From Mycobacterium gordonae (GTDB taxonomy: Bacteria > Actinomycetota > Actinomycetes > Mycobacteriales > Mycobacteriaceae), in the NCBI RefSeq assembly GCF_017086405.1, contig NZ_CP070973.1, positions 6,790,739 to 6,854,738 of the forward strand: DNA of 64,000 nt. The letters are read 5' to 3'. The first letter of the stretch is position 1, and each line of letters begins with the position of its first letter. The notes under the pieces were generated by a model that worked only from the letters and a program-made list of their open reading frames with translations, did not search any database and was not told the origin of the DNA. Shown piece after piece: positions 53,397 to 62,276 of the stretch. Both the position numbers and the translations under genes were made by a program.

Positions 53397-54166
53397 GCTA
53401 CTCCCACGCGCAGTCGCTGCGCGGACATGTCGCGATCGTCACCGGCGCCGCCCAAGGTGTCGGCAAGGGCGTGGCCGCCGCCCTGCTGGAGCGGGGCGCG
53501 GCGGTGCTGGCGGTGGACATCCAGGACGACGCACTGCACGCCACCACCGCCGAGCTCAGGGAGATCGGCCGGGTCGAGATGCTCATCGCCGACCTGCGTG
53601 ACCCGGATAGCGCACAGCGGATCGCGACGGCGGCGGTCGACGCCTTCGGCGCCGTGCACGGACTGGTCAACAATGCGATCGCCACCAACGAGCCGAAGAG
53701 GTTCGTCGACATCACCGTGGCGGACCTGGCACTCGGCTACGAAGTGGGCCCGCGCGCCACGTTCCTGCTCATGCAGGCCGTGCACCCGCTGTTGACGGCC
53801 GCCGGTGGCGGATCGATCGTTAACCTGGGCTCGGGCACGGGAACAGGTGGCGAACCCAACTGGGGCGGTTACGCGGCAGCCAAGGAGGGCATCCGCGGGC
53901 TGTCCAAGGTCGCAGCCCTGGAATGGGGACGTGACAACATCCGGGTGAACGTCATCTGCCCCTTCGCCGAATCCGATGGCGTCAAGTGGTGGAAGCAGCA
54001 CGCACCCGACGATTACGCCAAAGCCGTGCGGCGCGTGCCGATGAAGCGCATCGGCGACGTTCGCACCGACGTGGGCGCTCTGGTGGCGTTCCTACTCGGC
54101 TCCGATGCGACGTTCATCACCGGGCAGACCATCCACGTCGACGGCGGCATCGGCTGTTTTCGATGA
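53393..54166 (+). CDS. Short-chain dehydrogenase/reductase of the TetR operon
   Basis: This is a 257-residue classical SDR. Cofactor motif VAIVTGAAQGVGKGVAAALLE, VDIQDD suggesting NAD(H) preference, HGLVNNAIAT, catalytic Ser in SIVNLGSGTGTG, YAAAK for YxxxK, and the end GQTIHVDGGIGCF. GTG 53393 overlaps the VOC stop, and its own stop overlaps the TetR start (ATGA). It probably oxidises or reduces the same substrate series handled by the two upstream proteins. Confidence 0.88.
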   Translation: MSYSHAQSLRGHVAIVTGAAQGVGKGVAAALLERGAAVLAVDIQDDALHATTAELREIGRVEMLIADLRDPDSAQRIATAAVDAFGAVHGLVNNAIATNEPKRFVDITVADLALGYEVGPRATFLLMQAVHPLLTAAGGGSIVNLGSGTGTGGEPNWGGYAAAKEGIRGLSKVAALEWGRDNIRVNVICPFAESDGVKWWKQHAPDDYAKAVRRVPMKRIGDVRTDVGALVAFLLGSDATFITGQTIHVDGGIGCFR

Positions 54167-54753
54167 ATCTGCGCGACCGCCAGCGCGCCCAGGTCCGCGC
54201 CGACATCCGGCGGGCCGCGTTCCGGCTGTTCGTCGAGCGCGGTTATGACGCGGTGACGACTGAGGAAATCGCCACTGCAGCAGGCGTTTCCGCGCGCACC
54301 TTCTTTCGGCACGTGCCGACGAAGGAGGAATTGCTCCTCGGTCCGATCCGTCACGGCGGCGCCGAGGTGGTCAACCTACTGGAGCAGCGTCCGGCCGGCG
54401 AGGCGCCGGATGTGGCGCTGACCAATGCCATAATCACCCGGACGCGGTCGTTCGGTGATGTGGAAAGCGAAGAGTGGCGCGAAGCGCTGCTGGTCGCGCC
54501 GGAGCTGCTGGGCAAGGTCACGATCTATACGGCAGCCGACAAGGAACGCGCGGTCAAACTGATCGCCGAGCGGATGGGCAGCGATCCCGACGTCGACATC
54601 CGTCCCGGCCTGCTGGTCCAACTCGGTTTTGCAGCAGGCGATTTCGCCTTCCAGCGCTGGATACGCCAATCCGGGACCGCGCGGTCGCTGGACCTTTACG
54701 TCACCCAGGCCCTGCAGGCGATCACGAGTCCATACTGGAGTTCGCAATCCTGA
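54163..54753 (+). CDS. TetR-family regulator closing the operon
   Basis: This is a 196-residue TetR protein. DNA-binding part: VRADIRRAAFRLFVERGYDAVTTEEIATAAGVSARTFFRHVPTKEELL, with the SxRTFFRHxPxKEEL recognition helix common in actinobacteria. The C-terminal domain is helical. Coupled by ATGA to the SDR gene, it likely represses its own operon through the palindrome at 51788-51802. The last 32 bases overlap the convergent hydroxyacid dehydrogenase gene. Confidence 0.9.
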   Translation: MNLRDRQRAQVRADIRRAAFRLFVERGYDAVTTEEIATAAGVSARTFFRHVPTKEELLLGPIRHGGAEVVNLLEQRPAGEAPDVALTNAIITRTRSFGDVESEEWREALLVAPELLGKVTIYTAADKERAVKLIAERMGSDPDVDIRPGLLVQLGFAAGDFAFQRWIRQSGTARSLDLYVTQALQAITSPYWSSQS

Positions 54754-55717
54754 CCGGCGTCCCGTTCAGCCAGGCCAGCACCGCTTCCACGGTGTCGGCA
54801 TAAAAGGCGCCCAGCATTTCCCTGGTCACATAGCCCAGGTGCGGTGTCAGCGTCACATTCGGCAGGGTGCGTAGCGGATGCTCGGCGGCCAGCGGTTCGG
54901 CGTCGAAGACATCGAGTCCGGCGCCCGCGATGCGGTCGCCCGTCAACGCCGAGATCAGGGCCTGTTCGTCGACTATCGGGCCGCGAGAGGTGTTGATCAG
55001 AAAGGCATCCGGCTTCATCAGGGCGAATTCGCCGGCGCCGACCAAGGCTCGCGTGCGTTCCGACAAGACCACGTGGATGGAGACCACGTCGGATTGGGCG
55101 AACAGCGCCGCCTTCTCCACCCGCCGGGCGCCGGCCGCCGTTGCCGCCTCGTCGGTGAGGTTCTGGCTCCACGCGATCACCTCCATGCCGAAGGCTTTGG
55201 CGTACTGGGCCATTCGCCGACCGACACGGCCGAGACCAAGCAGCCCCAGCGTCTTGCCGTGCAGCGTCATCCCGGTCGTCGTCTGCCAGGCGCCCTCGCG
55301 CATCCGGCGGTGCTCCTCGGCCAGGTTGCGCACCGTCGCGATCAGCAGTCCCCACGCCAGTTCCGGCGTCGCGTCGCGAACCGCCGCGAACCGCGGGTGA
55401 GCGAAGTTGGAGTGCGCGACCAGCACACCGCGCTCGGCGGCGGCGGCGATATCCAGGTTGGGCAGGCTGCGGCCGACGACGGTGATCAGCTTGAGGTTCG
55501 GTAGCCGCTCGATGAGTGTGCGCGGCAACGCCATCCGCTCCCGCAGGGTGCAGAGCACAGCGAAGGGCCGCAGCGCCTCGGGCGCCTCGGCCTGCGACAG
55601 GTGCCGGTCGAACACAGTGATCTCGGCCAGCTCCCGGACCGGGGACCAGTCGGCGAGTTTGAGCGCGACCCCGGCGTAGTCGTCGAGAATCGCCACCTGC
55701 GGCAGGGGTTCCGGCAT
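54722..55717 (-). CDS. D-isomer-specific 2-hydroxyacid dehydrogenase
   Basis: This is a 331-residue NAD-dependent dehydrogenase of the phosphoglycerate/hydroxypyruvate family. The NAD site is HGKTLGLLGLGRVGRRMAQYAKAFGMEVIAW. Active-site residues are visible: Arg in LINTSRGPIVDE, Glu in LDVFDAEPL and His in VTLTPHLGYVT. There is no C-terminal ACT domain, so it is not a regulated SerA. The substrate is unknown. The ATG shares one base with the esterase stop (TGATG), so the two genes are co-translated. Confidence 0.9.
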   Translation of the reverse strand: MPEPLPQVAILDDYAGVALKLADWSPVRELAEITVFDRHLSQAEAPEALRPFAVLCTLRERMALPRTLIERLPNLKLITVVGRSLPNLDIAAAAERGVLVAHSNFAHPRFAAVRDATPELAWGLLIATVRNLAEEHRRMREGAWQTTTGMTLHGKTLGLLGLGRVGRRMAQYAKAFGMEVIAWSQNLTDEAATAAGARRVEKAALFAQSDVVSIHVVLSERTRALVGAGEFALMKPDAFLINTSRGPIVDEQALISALTGDRIAGAGLDVFDAEPLAAEHPLRTLPNVTLTPHLGYVTREMLGAFYADTVEAVLAWLNGTPVRIANSSMDS

Positions 55718-57255
55718 CAGTGGTGATCCGGTTGTGCTGCCCGACGGCTCGCCCCGCGTTGCGGTCCCGCGTAGTGCCGCCACGCCTCCCACATGCCGCT
55801 GTGCAGGCCGGGGACGAGGTGCGGATCGGGATCGTCGATAACCAGCGCCGCCCGGCCCTCGGAGTACGTCGGCCAACCCGGCGTGCCGGTCCGGGCGAAC
55901 TCGACCCACCGCTGTTGCACCCAGTCGCTCATCCAGCGGTACCGCCGGCGTCCGACAGCCGTGAGCGCTCGCAATTCGGGCATCTCGCAGCCGAATACGA
56001 GCGGCACATCGGTGGCGTGTATGGCGCCCATCCCGATCCATCGCAACACCGGCGGGGCGTAGTCGAGGCGGTAGAGGTATGTCGGGGCGTGTCGAGCGTG
56101 TCCTTCCGCCACCGCGATCATCGGCCGCACGAAGAAGCAGTCGGAGGCCAGCCGGGTCAGTGCCCGCCGACTCGGATAATCCGGGTAGTGCGCCAAGACC
56201 CGCGCTAGGGCGGCGGGATCGGTCGCGGCGAACATGCGGTCCACCCGCTCCGGCGTGGTCGGGACGATGTCGACCACCCGCCGCACCGGCCCCCAGCCCG
56301 CGTGGCCCAACTCGTTGCGCATCGAGCCGATGAGCAAGGGCACCCGGTGGGCGCGTCCGGCTGCGATGGTCGCCGTCGGGTCCTCGGGCAGGAACTCGCC
56401 GTCGATGACCGGCGCCAGCGTCATCTGGCAGGGAATCTCGCGGGCCGCGCCGAGCATCACCTGGATCGCCGCCCGGGTGATCGCGGCGGCCGGTGCGTTG
56501 CGCAGCACGTCGGCTGCGGTGGCCGGGTCGGCATCCAGCGCCGCCAGGCACCGCCGGGCCGTGTCGGCGGCCTGCTCGGGCGTCCGCACCGCATCGGGTA
56601 CCGGGCTCTGCGCGATCGCGCGATTAAACAGCCCCTTCGTCGACGGCATCGCCAGGTGATTCAGGACCGCGCTCGCGCCAGCCGACTGGCCCCACACGGT
56701 GACGTTGGCCGGGTCTCCGCCGAATGCCGCGATGTTGCGGCTCACCCACGTCAACGCCGCAACCTGGTCGCGCAGCCCCAGGTTGGACTCGAAGTCGGAC
56801 GAGTACTGCGAAAAATCGACGAATCCCAGTCCGCCGAGCCGGTAGTTGATTCCGACGACCACCACCCCGAACTTGCGCACCAGCGGCTTGGGGTCGTGCA
56901 CGGGCAACGCGGAGGTGCCCTCGAAATAACCGCCGCCGTGGATGAACACCAGTACCGGGCGCGGAGGTGCGCCGCGTTCGGCCGGGGCACAGACGTTGAG
57001 CGTCAGGCAGTCCTCGTGCTGGAGCTGTCTTTTCAGTAGCCCCAACGCCGAACTCAGCCGGTGGGAGTGTGCGGCATGACCGAATCGGGTCGCGTCGAAT
57101 ACGCCGGTCCAGGCCGGCACGGGTTGCGGAGCACGGAAGCGCAGCGGACCGACCGGCGGAGCCGCGTAGGGAACAGCCCGCCACAAGTCGACGCCGCCGA
57201 ATCGACGTCCCCGCACGACGCCCGACTCAGTGGCTATTTCTGGAGCACTGTCCAT
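55717..57255 (-). CDS. Type B carboxylesterase
   Basis: This is a 512-residue alpha/beta hydrolase of the carboxylesterase/cholinesterase family (PnbA- or LipT-like). It starts VRGRRFGGVDLWRAVPYAAPPVGPLRFRAP, has the oxyanion-hole HGGGYFEGTS, EDCLTLNVCAP, and the nucleophile elbow VTVWGQSAGASAVLNHL. The acid and His follow the family spacing (NELGHAG; GAIHATDVPLVFG). No signal peptide, so probably cytosolic. The ATG at 57255 follows GAGGTGAG. Function likely hydrolysis of short-chain or aromatic esters, feeding the hydroxyacid dehydrogenase that follows. Confidence 0.9.
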   Translation of the reverse strand: MDSAPEIATESGVVRGRRFGGVDLWRAVPYAAPPVGPLRFRAPQPVPAWTGVFDATRFGHAAHSHRLSSALGLLKRQLQHEDCLTLNVCAPAERGAPPRPVLVFIHGGGYFEGTSALPVHDPKPLVRKFGVVVVGINYRLGGLGFVDFSQYSSDFESNLGLRDQVAALTWVSRNIAAFGGDPANVTVWGQSAGASAVLNHLAMPSTKGLFNRAIAQSPVPDAVRTPEQAADTARRCLAALDADPATAADVLRNAPAAAITRAAIQVMLGAAREIPCQMTLAPVIDGEFLPEDPTATIAAGRAHRVPLLIGSMRNELGHAGWGPVRRVVDIVPTTPERVDRMFAATDPAALARVLAHYPDYPSRRALTRLASDCFFVRPMIAVAEGHARHAPTYLYRLDYAPPVLRWIGMGAIHATDVPLVFGCEMPELRALTAVGRRRYRWMSDWVQQRWVEFARTGTPGWPTYSEGRAALVIDDPDPHLVPGLHSGMWEAWRHYAGPQRGASRRAAQPDHH

Positions 57256-57896
57256 CAACTCACCTCGGCACGGCTTGTGACTGTTCGAACTGAATCGAGA
57301 CTATCCCCCGCCGACGGCGACACCCGGACGAGTTCACGCGTCGGACTGACTTCGGCGAGGACCTCGGTGAGGATTTCGGTGAGCCCTGCCACAGCGTGGG
57401 CGCGAGGGTGCTGCAATTCACTGCGGCTACCGAGGCAATCGATTCACCGGCCGCCTGACCAGCATCCGAACTCTCGACCGGGTCCCACAGCGGGCAACGG
57501 ACTAGCAGACCGGGGACGGTTACGCGACGCGGTCCGCTAACGAAATCATCTCGAATAGACCGTTTATCGACTCGAAGTCATCACCGTAGGGTGGCAGCGC
57601 CGCCGCGATCCGCACTGTGGGACAGAACACTGCATCCGCTCGGCTCCGGTACGGATTGCGCAGTGCTACGGTCGATTTGGTGACCTACTCAGGATCAGGG
57701 CAGAGCGACGGAGGCCGCCGGCGACAGCTGCGATGCATCGCATCCCGATCGCCACAATGGGCGTTCAGATAGCGCCCACCACCTGGCCACACCGTCGTGA
57801 AATGCGTAAACCTTTGCCGCAGTTGATAAATGGAGGGCCACGATAGATCGAAGAACCGACGATTCAGGCGGAAACCCCAGCGACGGAGGAGGAACC
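57256..57896. other. Gene-free interval
   Basis: I find no supportable gene, RNA or repeat in these 640 bp. A plus-strand frame at 57061-57540 lies mostly antisense to the esterase and has no ribosome site. The stretch should contain the promoter of the esterase on one side and of the small protein at 57897 on the other. Confidence 0.4.
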
Positions 57897-58265
57897 ATGA
57901 CAGAAATCGACTTCGCCCAAGCCTGGTACTTTCTCGATAGTGCGGGAAAATATTTCCATCTGCGCTTCCGCCCCAACTCGGCGCCGCCCGGCGACGAGCG
58001 GTTCTACGATCAGGCCGGCCAACTGATAGCCGTCGTTGCAGACGCTCGCCGGGCCGACCGCAATCATCGCATCGCCATCACCCGATCCGACGTCTCGCTG
58101 ACAGAGGTGGAGTCCGCCCTCGAGGGCTGGGAAGACTGGGCCGCCGTGCTCGACGCGGGAACCTACCGCTGGATCAGTCTGCCGCAAATTCAGCGGCGCA
58201 TCGACGCCGCCGGCCTCGGGCCTGGCTCATTGGAGGCGGGAAGCAGCCCTCGCGATGCGGCATGA
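57897..58265 (+). CDS. Hypothetical 122-residue cytosolic protein
   Basis: The ATG follows an unusually strong CGGAGGAGG site. The product (EIDFAQAWYFLDSAGKYFHLRFRP, DQAGQLIAVVADARRADRNHRIAITRSDVSLTEVESALEGWEDWAAVLDAG) has no signal peptide or membrane segment and is mixed alpha/beta. I do not recognise the family. It lies 105 bp upstream of the Pls-like synthetase on the same strand, so a link to it is possible but unproven. Confidence 0.7.
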   Translation: MTEIDFAQAWYFLDSAGKYFHLRFRPNSAPPGDERFYDQAGQLIAVVADARRADRNHRIAITRSDVSLTEVESALEGWEDWAAVLDAGTYRWISLPQIQRRIDAAGLGPGSLEAGSSPRDAA

Positions 58266-58370
58266 CCGCGGGACCGCTCCGCCCGCGACCGTGCGGTCCG
58301 GCGGTGACCCGCATGACTCGCCCGAGCGGCCCGAGCGGCGCGGGTAGGTCTGCTCGCGTAGAACTATTGA

Positions 58371-61300
58371 GTGCCCGAGATCCCCGCGCAGTACCTGCTG
58401 TCGGCTGACGCACCGAGTCCGCGCACGCTCATCGACATCATCGGCGCCACCGCCGCGCGCTACCCGGACGCCGCGGCGATCGACGACGGCGAGGTGCAAC
58501 TGACCTACAGCGAGCTGATCGAGGACATGACCGACAGCGTCGCCTGGCTGGCTGCCCGCGGTATCGGACGCGGCGACCGGATCGGTATCCGGATGCCCTC
58601 GGGCAGCTACTCGCTCTACACGGCGATCCTCGCCGTGCTGGCCGCCGGCGCGGCGTACGTGCCGGTCGACGCCGACGATCCCGAGGAGCGGGCCGAACTC
58701 GTGTTCCGTGAGGCCAACGTCGTCGCGGTCATCACCGACAAAGGCATCGAGCGCACCCAGGGCGCGTCAAGGGGCTGGCGGGCCCAGGCCCCGCTTGCCC
58801 GCGACGACGCGTGGATCATCTTCACCTCCGGATCCACCGGCACGCCGAAGGGAGTTGCGGTCAGCCACCGCAGCGCGGCGGCCTTCGTGGACGCCGAAGC
58901 GCAGTTGTTCTGCCAGGACAGCCCGATCGGGCCCGGCGATCGGGTGCTGGCGGGATTGTCGGTGGCCTTCGACGCTTCGTGCGAGGAGATGTGGCTGGCG
59001 TGGCGGCACGGCGCCTGCCTGGTTCCGGCGCCGCGGTCGCTGGTGCGCAGCGGGATGGATCTGGGGCCATGGCTGGTCACCCGGGACGTCACCGTGGTCT
59101 CGACGGTGCCCTCGTTGGCGGCGCTGTGGCCTGCCGAGGCACTGGAAGCGGTGCGGCTGTTGATCTTCGGCGGCGAAGCGTGCCCGCCGGAGCTTGCCGA
59201 ACGGCTGGCGCAGAATGCCCAGGAAGGTCGCGAAGTCTGGAACACCTACGGCCCCACCGAGGCCACCGTGGTGGCCTGCGCCGCACGGCTCGACGGCTCC
59301 GGCCCGATCAGCATCGGGCTGCCGTTGCGCGGGTGGGACCTGGCCGTCGTCGACGCCGAGGGCCGGCAGGTCGGCTATGGCGAGACTGGCGAGTTGGTGA
59401 TCGGTGGCGTGGGCCTGGCCCGCTACCTCGACGAGGACAAGGACGCCGAAAAATACGCGGCCATGCCGACACTCGGCTGGAACCGGGCATATCGCAGCGG
59501 TGACCTGGTGCGGCTGGAGACAGACGGGTTGTACTTCTGCGGCCGCGCCGACGACCAGGTCAAGGTGGGCGGCAGGCGGATCGAACTCGGCGAGGTCGAT
59601 GCCGCGCTGGTCAACCTGGCCGGCGTCAGCGGCGGCGCCGCCGCGGTCCGCCGCACCGGGTCCGGTACGGCGGTGTTGGTCGGTTATGTGGTCAGCGCGG
59701 ATCCGTCGTTCGATATCGGCAAGGCGCGCAAGGAGCTTGCCGGGCATCTGCCCGCGGCGCTGGTGCCCCGGCTGGTGCTCATCGAGGACTTGCCCACCCG
59801 GACGTCGGGCAAGGTCGACCGCGACGCGTTGCCGTGGCCGCCGCCGGGCAGCACCGACACCGAGGAAACCCCCGACCTCGCCGGCACCGCGGGCCGACTG
59901 GCCGAGATGTGGCGAGATCTGCTCGGCGCCAACATAACCGGCCAGGAGGCCGACTTCTTCGCCCTGGGCGGGGGATCCCTGGCTGCCGCGCAGTTGGTTT
60001 CTACCCTGCGCCAGCAATACCCGCACATCACCGTCGCCGACCTCTACGACCACCCGCGGCTGGGCTCGCTCGCCGCATTCCTCGACGAGTTCGGTCCGCC
60101 GCCCCAGGTGGACGAGCGCGTGGTCAGGCCGACTCCGCGGCTGACCCAGCTGATTCAGACCGGGTTGACGGTGCCGTTGGCCACGCTGTCGGCCCTGCAG
60201 TGGATTACCTGGCTGGCTCTGGGGAACAACATCGCTCGTGCTCTGCATCTGGTGCCCTGGACCGTGGCGGTGAGCTGGTGGTGGGTGGTGATCGCGTTCG
60301 TCCTGTTCATCACCCCGCCAGGCCGGATGGGGATCGCGGTGCTGTTCGCCCGGCTGCTGCTGTGGAACGTCAAACCGGGCAGCTACCCCCGCGGCGGTTC
60401 GGTGCACCTGAGAGTGTGGTTGGCCGAACGACTGGCCGAGGCAAGCGGCGCGGAAAATCTGGCCGGCGCGCCCTGGCTGGTTTACTACGCGCGGGCACTG
60501 GGCGCCGAGATCGGCAGAGGCGTTGACCTGCATTCGGTACCGCCGGTGACCGGTCTGTTGACCGTCGGCCAGCGCAGCGCGATCGAACCCGAAGTGGACC
60601 TGCGCGGGCACTGGTTGGACGGGGACGTGTTTCATCTCGGCACTATCACCATCGGCAACGACGCGACGATCGGCGCCCGCACGACCCTGCTGCCCGGCGC
60701 GGTCGTCGGCAAGAATGCCGACGTCGCGCCGGGTTCGGGCGTGACCGACAAGATCAAGAACGGCCAGTACTGGAAAGGTTCGCCGGCGGCCAAGTCCGGC
60801 CGGGTGAATCACCCGTGGCCCGACGAGCGACCGGCGCGCAAGTCGTACTGGGTGGCGGTATACGGGGTCACGTCCCTGATGCTGGCCGGGCTGCCGCTGC
60901 TGGCCCTGGCCGCCGGGTTGTCCATCATCGGGGTGGCCGTCGGCCACACCCGCAGTCTGGCGCAGGCGCTGCTGCCCGCGCTGCTGTGGACTCCGTTGGC
61001 GGCGCTGACCGGGTTCGCCACGTATGCGGTGGTTACGGTAATGGCAGTGCGGTTGCTGTCGATCGGGCTACGCGAGGGCTATCACCCAGTGCGCAGCCGC
61101 GTGGGCTGGCAGCTGTGGACCACCGAGCGGTTGATGGACGCGGCGCGCACCTACCTGTTCCCGTTGTACGCCAGCCTGTTCACCCCGGTCTGGTTGCGCA
61201 TCCTGGGTGCCCGGGTGGGCCGGGGTACGGAGATCTCCACGGTGTTGCTGACTCCCAAGTTCGCCGTCATCGAGGATGGGGCATTCCTGGCCGACGACAC

Positions 61301-62276
61301 CATGGTCGCGTCGTATGAGCTTGGCGGTGGCTGGATTTACGCGGCCGAGACCACTGTGGGTCGACGCGCGTTCCTGGGCAATTCGGGCATCACGCAGCCG
61401 GGGCGGCGGGTTCCCGACGACGGTTTGGTCGCGGTGTTGTCGGCGACACCGCCGAAGGCCAAGCGGGGCTCGTCGTGGTTGGGCAGCCCGCCGATGCGAC
61501 TGCGCCGGCGGCCCGCCGAGGCGGATGAGGAGACGACATACAGCCCGTCCCGGCGCCTGAAGGTGCTGCGAGCGGCGGTGGAGATCTGCCGATTGCTGCC
61601 GGTGGTGGTGACCGTCGCGATCGGAGTGGCGGTGTTGGGCGCATTGCAGGCGCTGACAATCACTTTCGGGATCTGGTGGGCAACGCTGGCCGGTGGCCTG
61701 GTGCTACTGGCCGCGGGTGCGATCGCCGGCTTGGTGACGGTGGCCGCGAAGTGGGTGCTGGTCGGGCGGATCAGGGCGAGTGAGTTCCCGCTGTGGTCGT
61801 CGTTCGTGTGGCGCAACGAGCTGGCCGACACGTTCGTCGAAACCGTTGCGGCACCGTGGTTTGCGCGAGCCGCGAGCGGGACACCGGTGATGAACGTCTG
61901 GCTGCGTGGACTGGGTGCCACGGTCGGGCGCGGGTCGTGGTGTGAAACGTACTGGTTGCCCGAGGCCGATCTGGTCTTCCTCGGCGAGGGCAGCACCGTC
62001 AACCGGGGCTGTGTGGTGCAGACCCATCTTTTCCACGACCGGATCATGCGGATGGACGCCGTCGTGCTGGAAGCCGGCGCCACCCTCGGTCCGCACTGCG
62101 TCGCGCTGCCCGCCGCCCGGTTGGGCGCCGGAGCATCCGTCGGCCCGGCCTCACTGGTGGTGCGCGGTGACGAGGTGCCGGCATCGACACGCTGGCAAGG
62201 TAATCCGGTCCGACCGTGGGTGCCCCGGAAGAAGGGCCGGAAGGACGCGGCGGACGTCAAGGACAACGCGGCATGA
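58371..62276 (+). CDS. Pls/PosA-type membrane NRPS (poly-amino-acid synthetase-like)
   Basis: This 1,301-residue protein has the exact plan of Streptomyces epsilon-poly-lysine synthetase. An adenylation domain (about 20-500) has IIFTSGSTGTPKG, FDASCEEMW, NTYGPTEATV, YRSGDLVRL and the catalytic Lys in RTSGKVDRDAL. A carrier domain follows with phosphopantetheine Ser536 (FFALGGGSLAAAQ). Then come six TM helices in three pairs (about 600-670, 825-900, 1065-1125), each followed by a tandem acyltransferase-like domain with hexapeptide-repeat features. There is no canonical condensation or thioesterase domain. My hand-aligned specificity residues read D-A-E-T-I-G-T-V-V-K; the Glu at position 239 could face a basic side chain. 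The product is unproven. The stop overlaps the next gene. Confidence 0.92.
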   Translation: MPEIPAQYLLSADAPSPRTLIDIIGATAARYPDAAAIDDGEVQLTYSELIEDMTDSVAWLAARGIGRGDRIGIRMPSGSYSLYTAILAVLAAGAAYVPVDADDPEERAELVFREANVVAVITDKGIERTQGASRGWRAQAPLARDDAWIIFTSGSTGTPKGVAVSHRSAAAFVDAEAQLFCQDSPIGPGDRVLAGLSVAFDASCEEMWLAWRHGACLVPAPRSLVRSGMDLGPWLVTRDVTVVSTVPSLAALWPAEALEAVRLLIFGGEACPPELAERLAQNAQEGREVWNTYGPTEATVVACAARLDGSGPISIGLPLRGWDLAVVDAEGRQVGYGETGELVIGGVGLARYLDEDKDAEKYAAMPTLGWNRAYRSGDLVRLETDGLYFCGRADDQVKVGGRRIELGEVDAALVNLAGVSGGAAAVRRTGSGTAVLVGYVVSADPSFDIGKARKELAGHLPAALVPRLVLIEDLPTRTSGKVDRDALPWPPPGSTDTEETPDLAGTAGRLAEMWRDLLGANITGQEADFFALGGGSLAAAQLVSTLRQQYPHITVADLYDHPRLGSLAAFLDEFGPPPQVDERVVRPTPRLTQLIQTGLTVPLATLSALQWITWLALGNNIARALHLVPWTVAVSWWWVVIAFVLFITPPGRMGIAVLFARLLLWNVKPGSYPRGGSVHLRVWLAERLAEASGAENLAGAPWLVYYARALGAEIGRGVDLHSVPPVTGLLTVGQRSAIEPEVDLRGHWLDGDVFHLGTITIGNDATIGARTTLLPGAVVGKNADVAPGSGVTDKIKNGQYWKGSPAAKSGRVNHPWPDERPARKSYWVAVYGVTSLMLAGLPLLALAAGLSIIGVAVGHTRSLAQALLPALLWTPLAALTGFATYAVVTVMAVRLLSIGLREGYHPVRSRVGWQLWTTERLMDAARTYLFPLYASLFTPVWLRILGARVGRGTEISTVLLTPKFAVIEDGAFLADDTMVASYELGGGWIYAAETTVGRRAFLGNSGITQPGRRVPDDGLVAVLSATPPKAKRGSSWLGSPPMRLRRRPAEADEETTYSPSRRLKVLRAAVEICRLLPVVVTVAIGVAVLGALQALTITFGIWWATLAGGLVLLAAGAIAGLVTVAAKWVLVGRIRASEFPLWSSFVWRNELADTFVETVAAPWFARAASGTPVMNVWLRGLGATVGRGSWCETYWLPEADLVFLGEGSTVNRGCVVQTHLFHDRIMRMDAVVLEAGATLGPHCVALPAARLGAGASVGPASLVVRGDEVPASTRWQGNPVRPWVPRKKGRKDAADVKDNAA

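Noticed and set aside
57061..57540. 159-codon plus-strand frame near the esterase start
   Set aside because: It lacks a ribosome site, lies partly antisense to the esterase N-terminus and has no family resemblance.
58371..62276. Reading the synthetase as an acyl-CoA ligase or siderophore NRPS
   Set aside because: The six TM helices with three tandem C-terminal domains and the lack of condensation or thioesterase domains fit the Pls/PosA type and not the alternatives.
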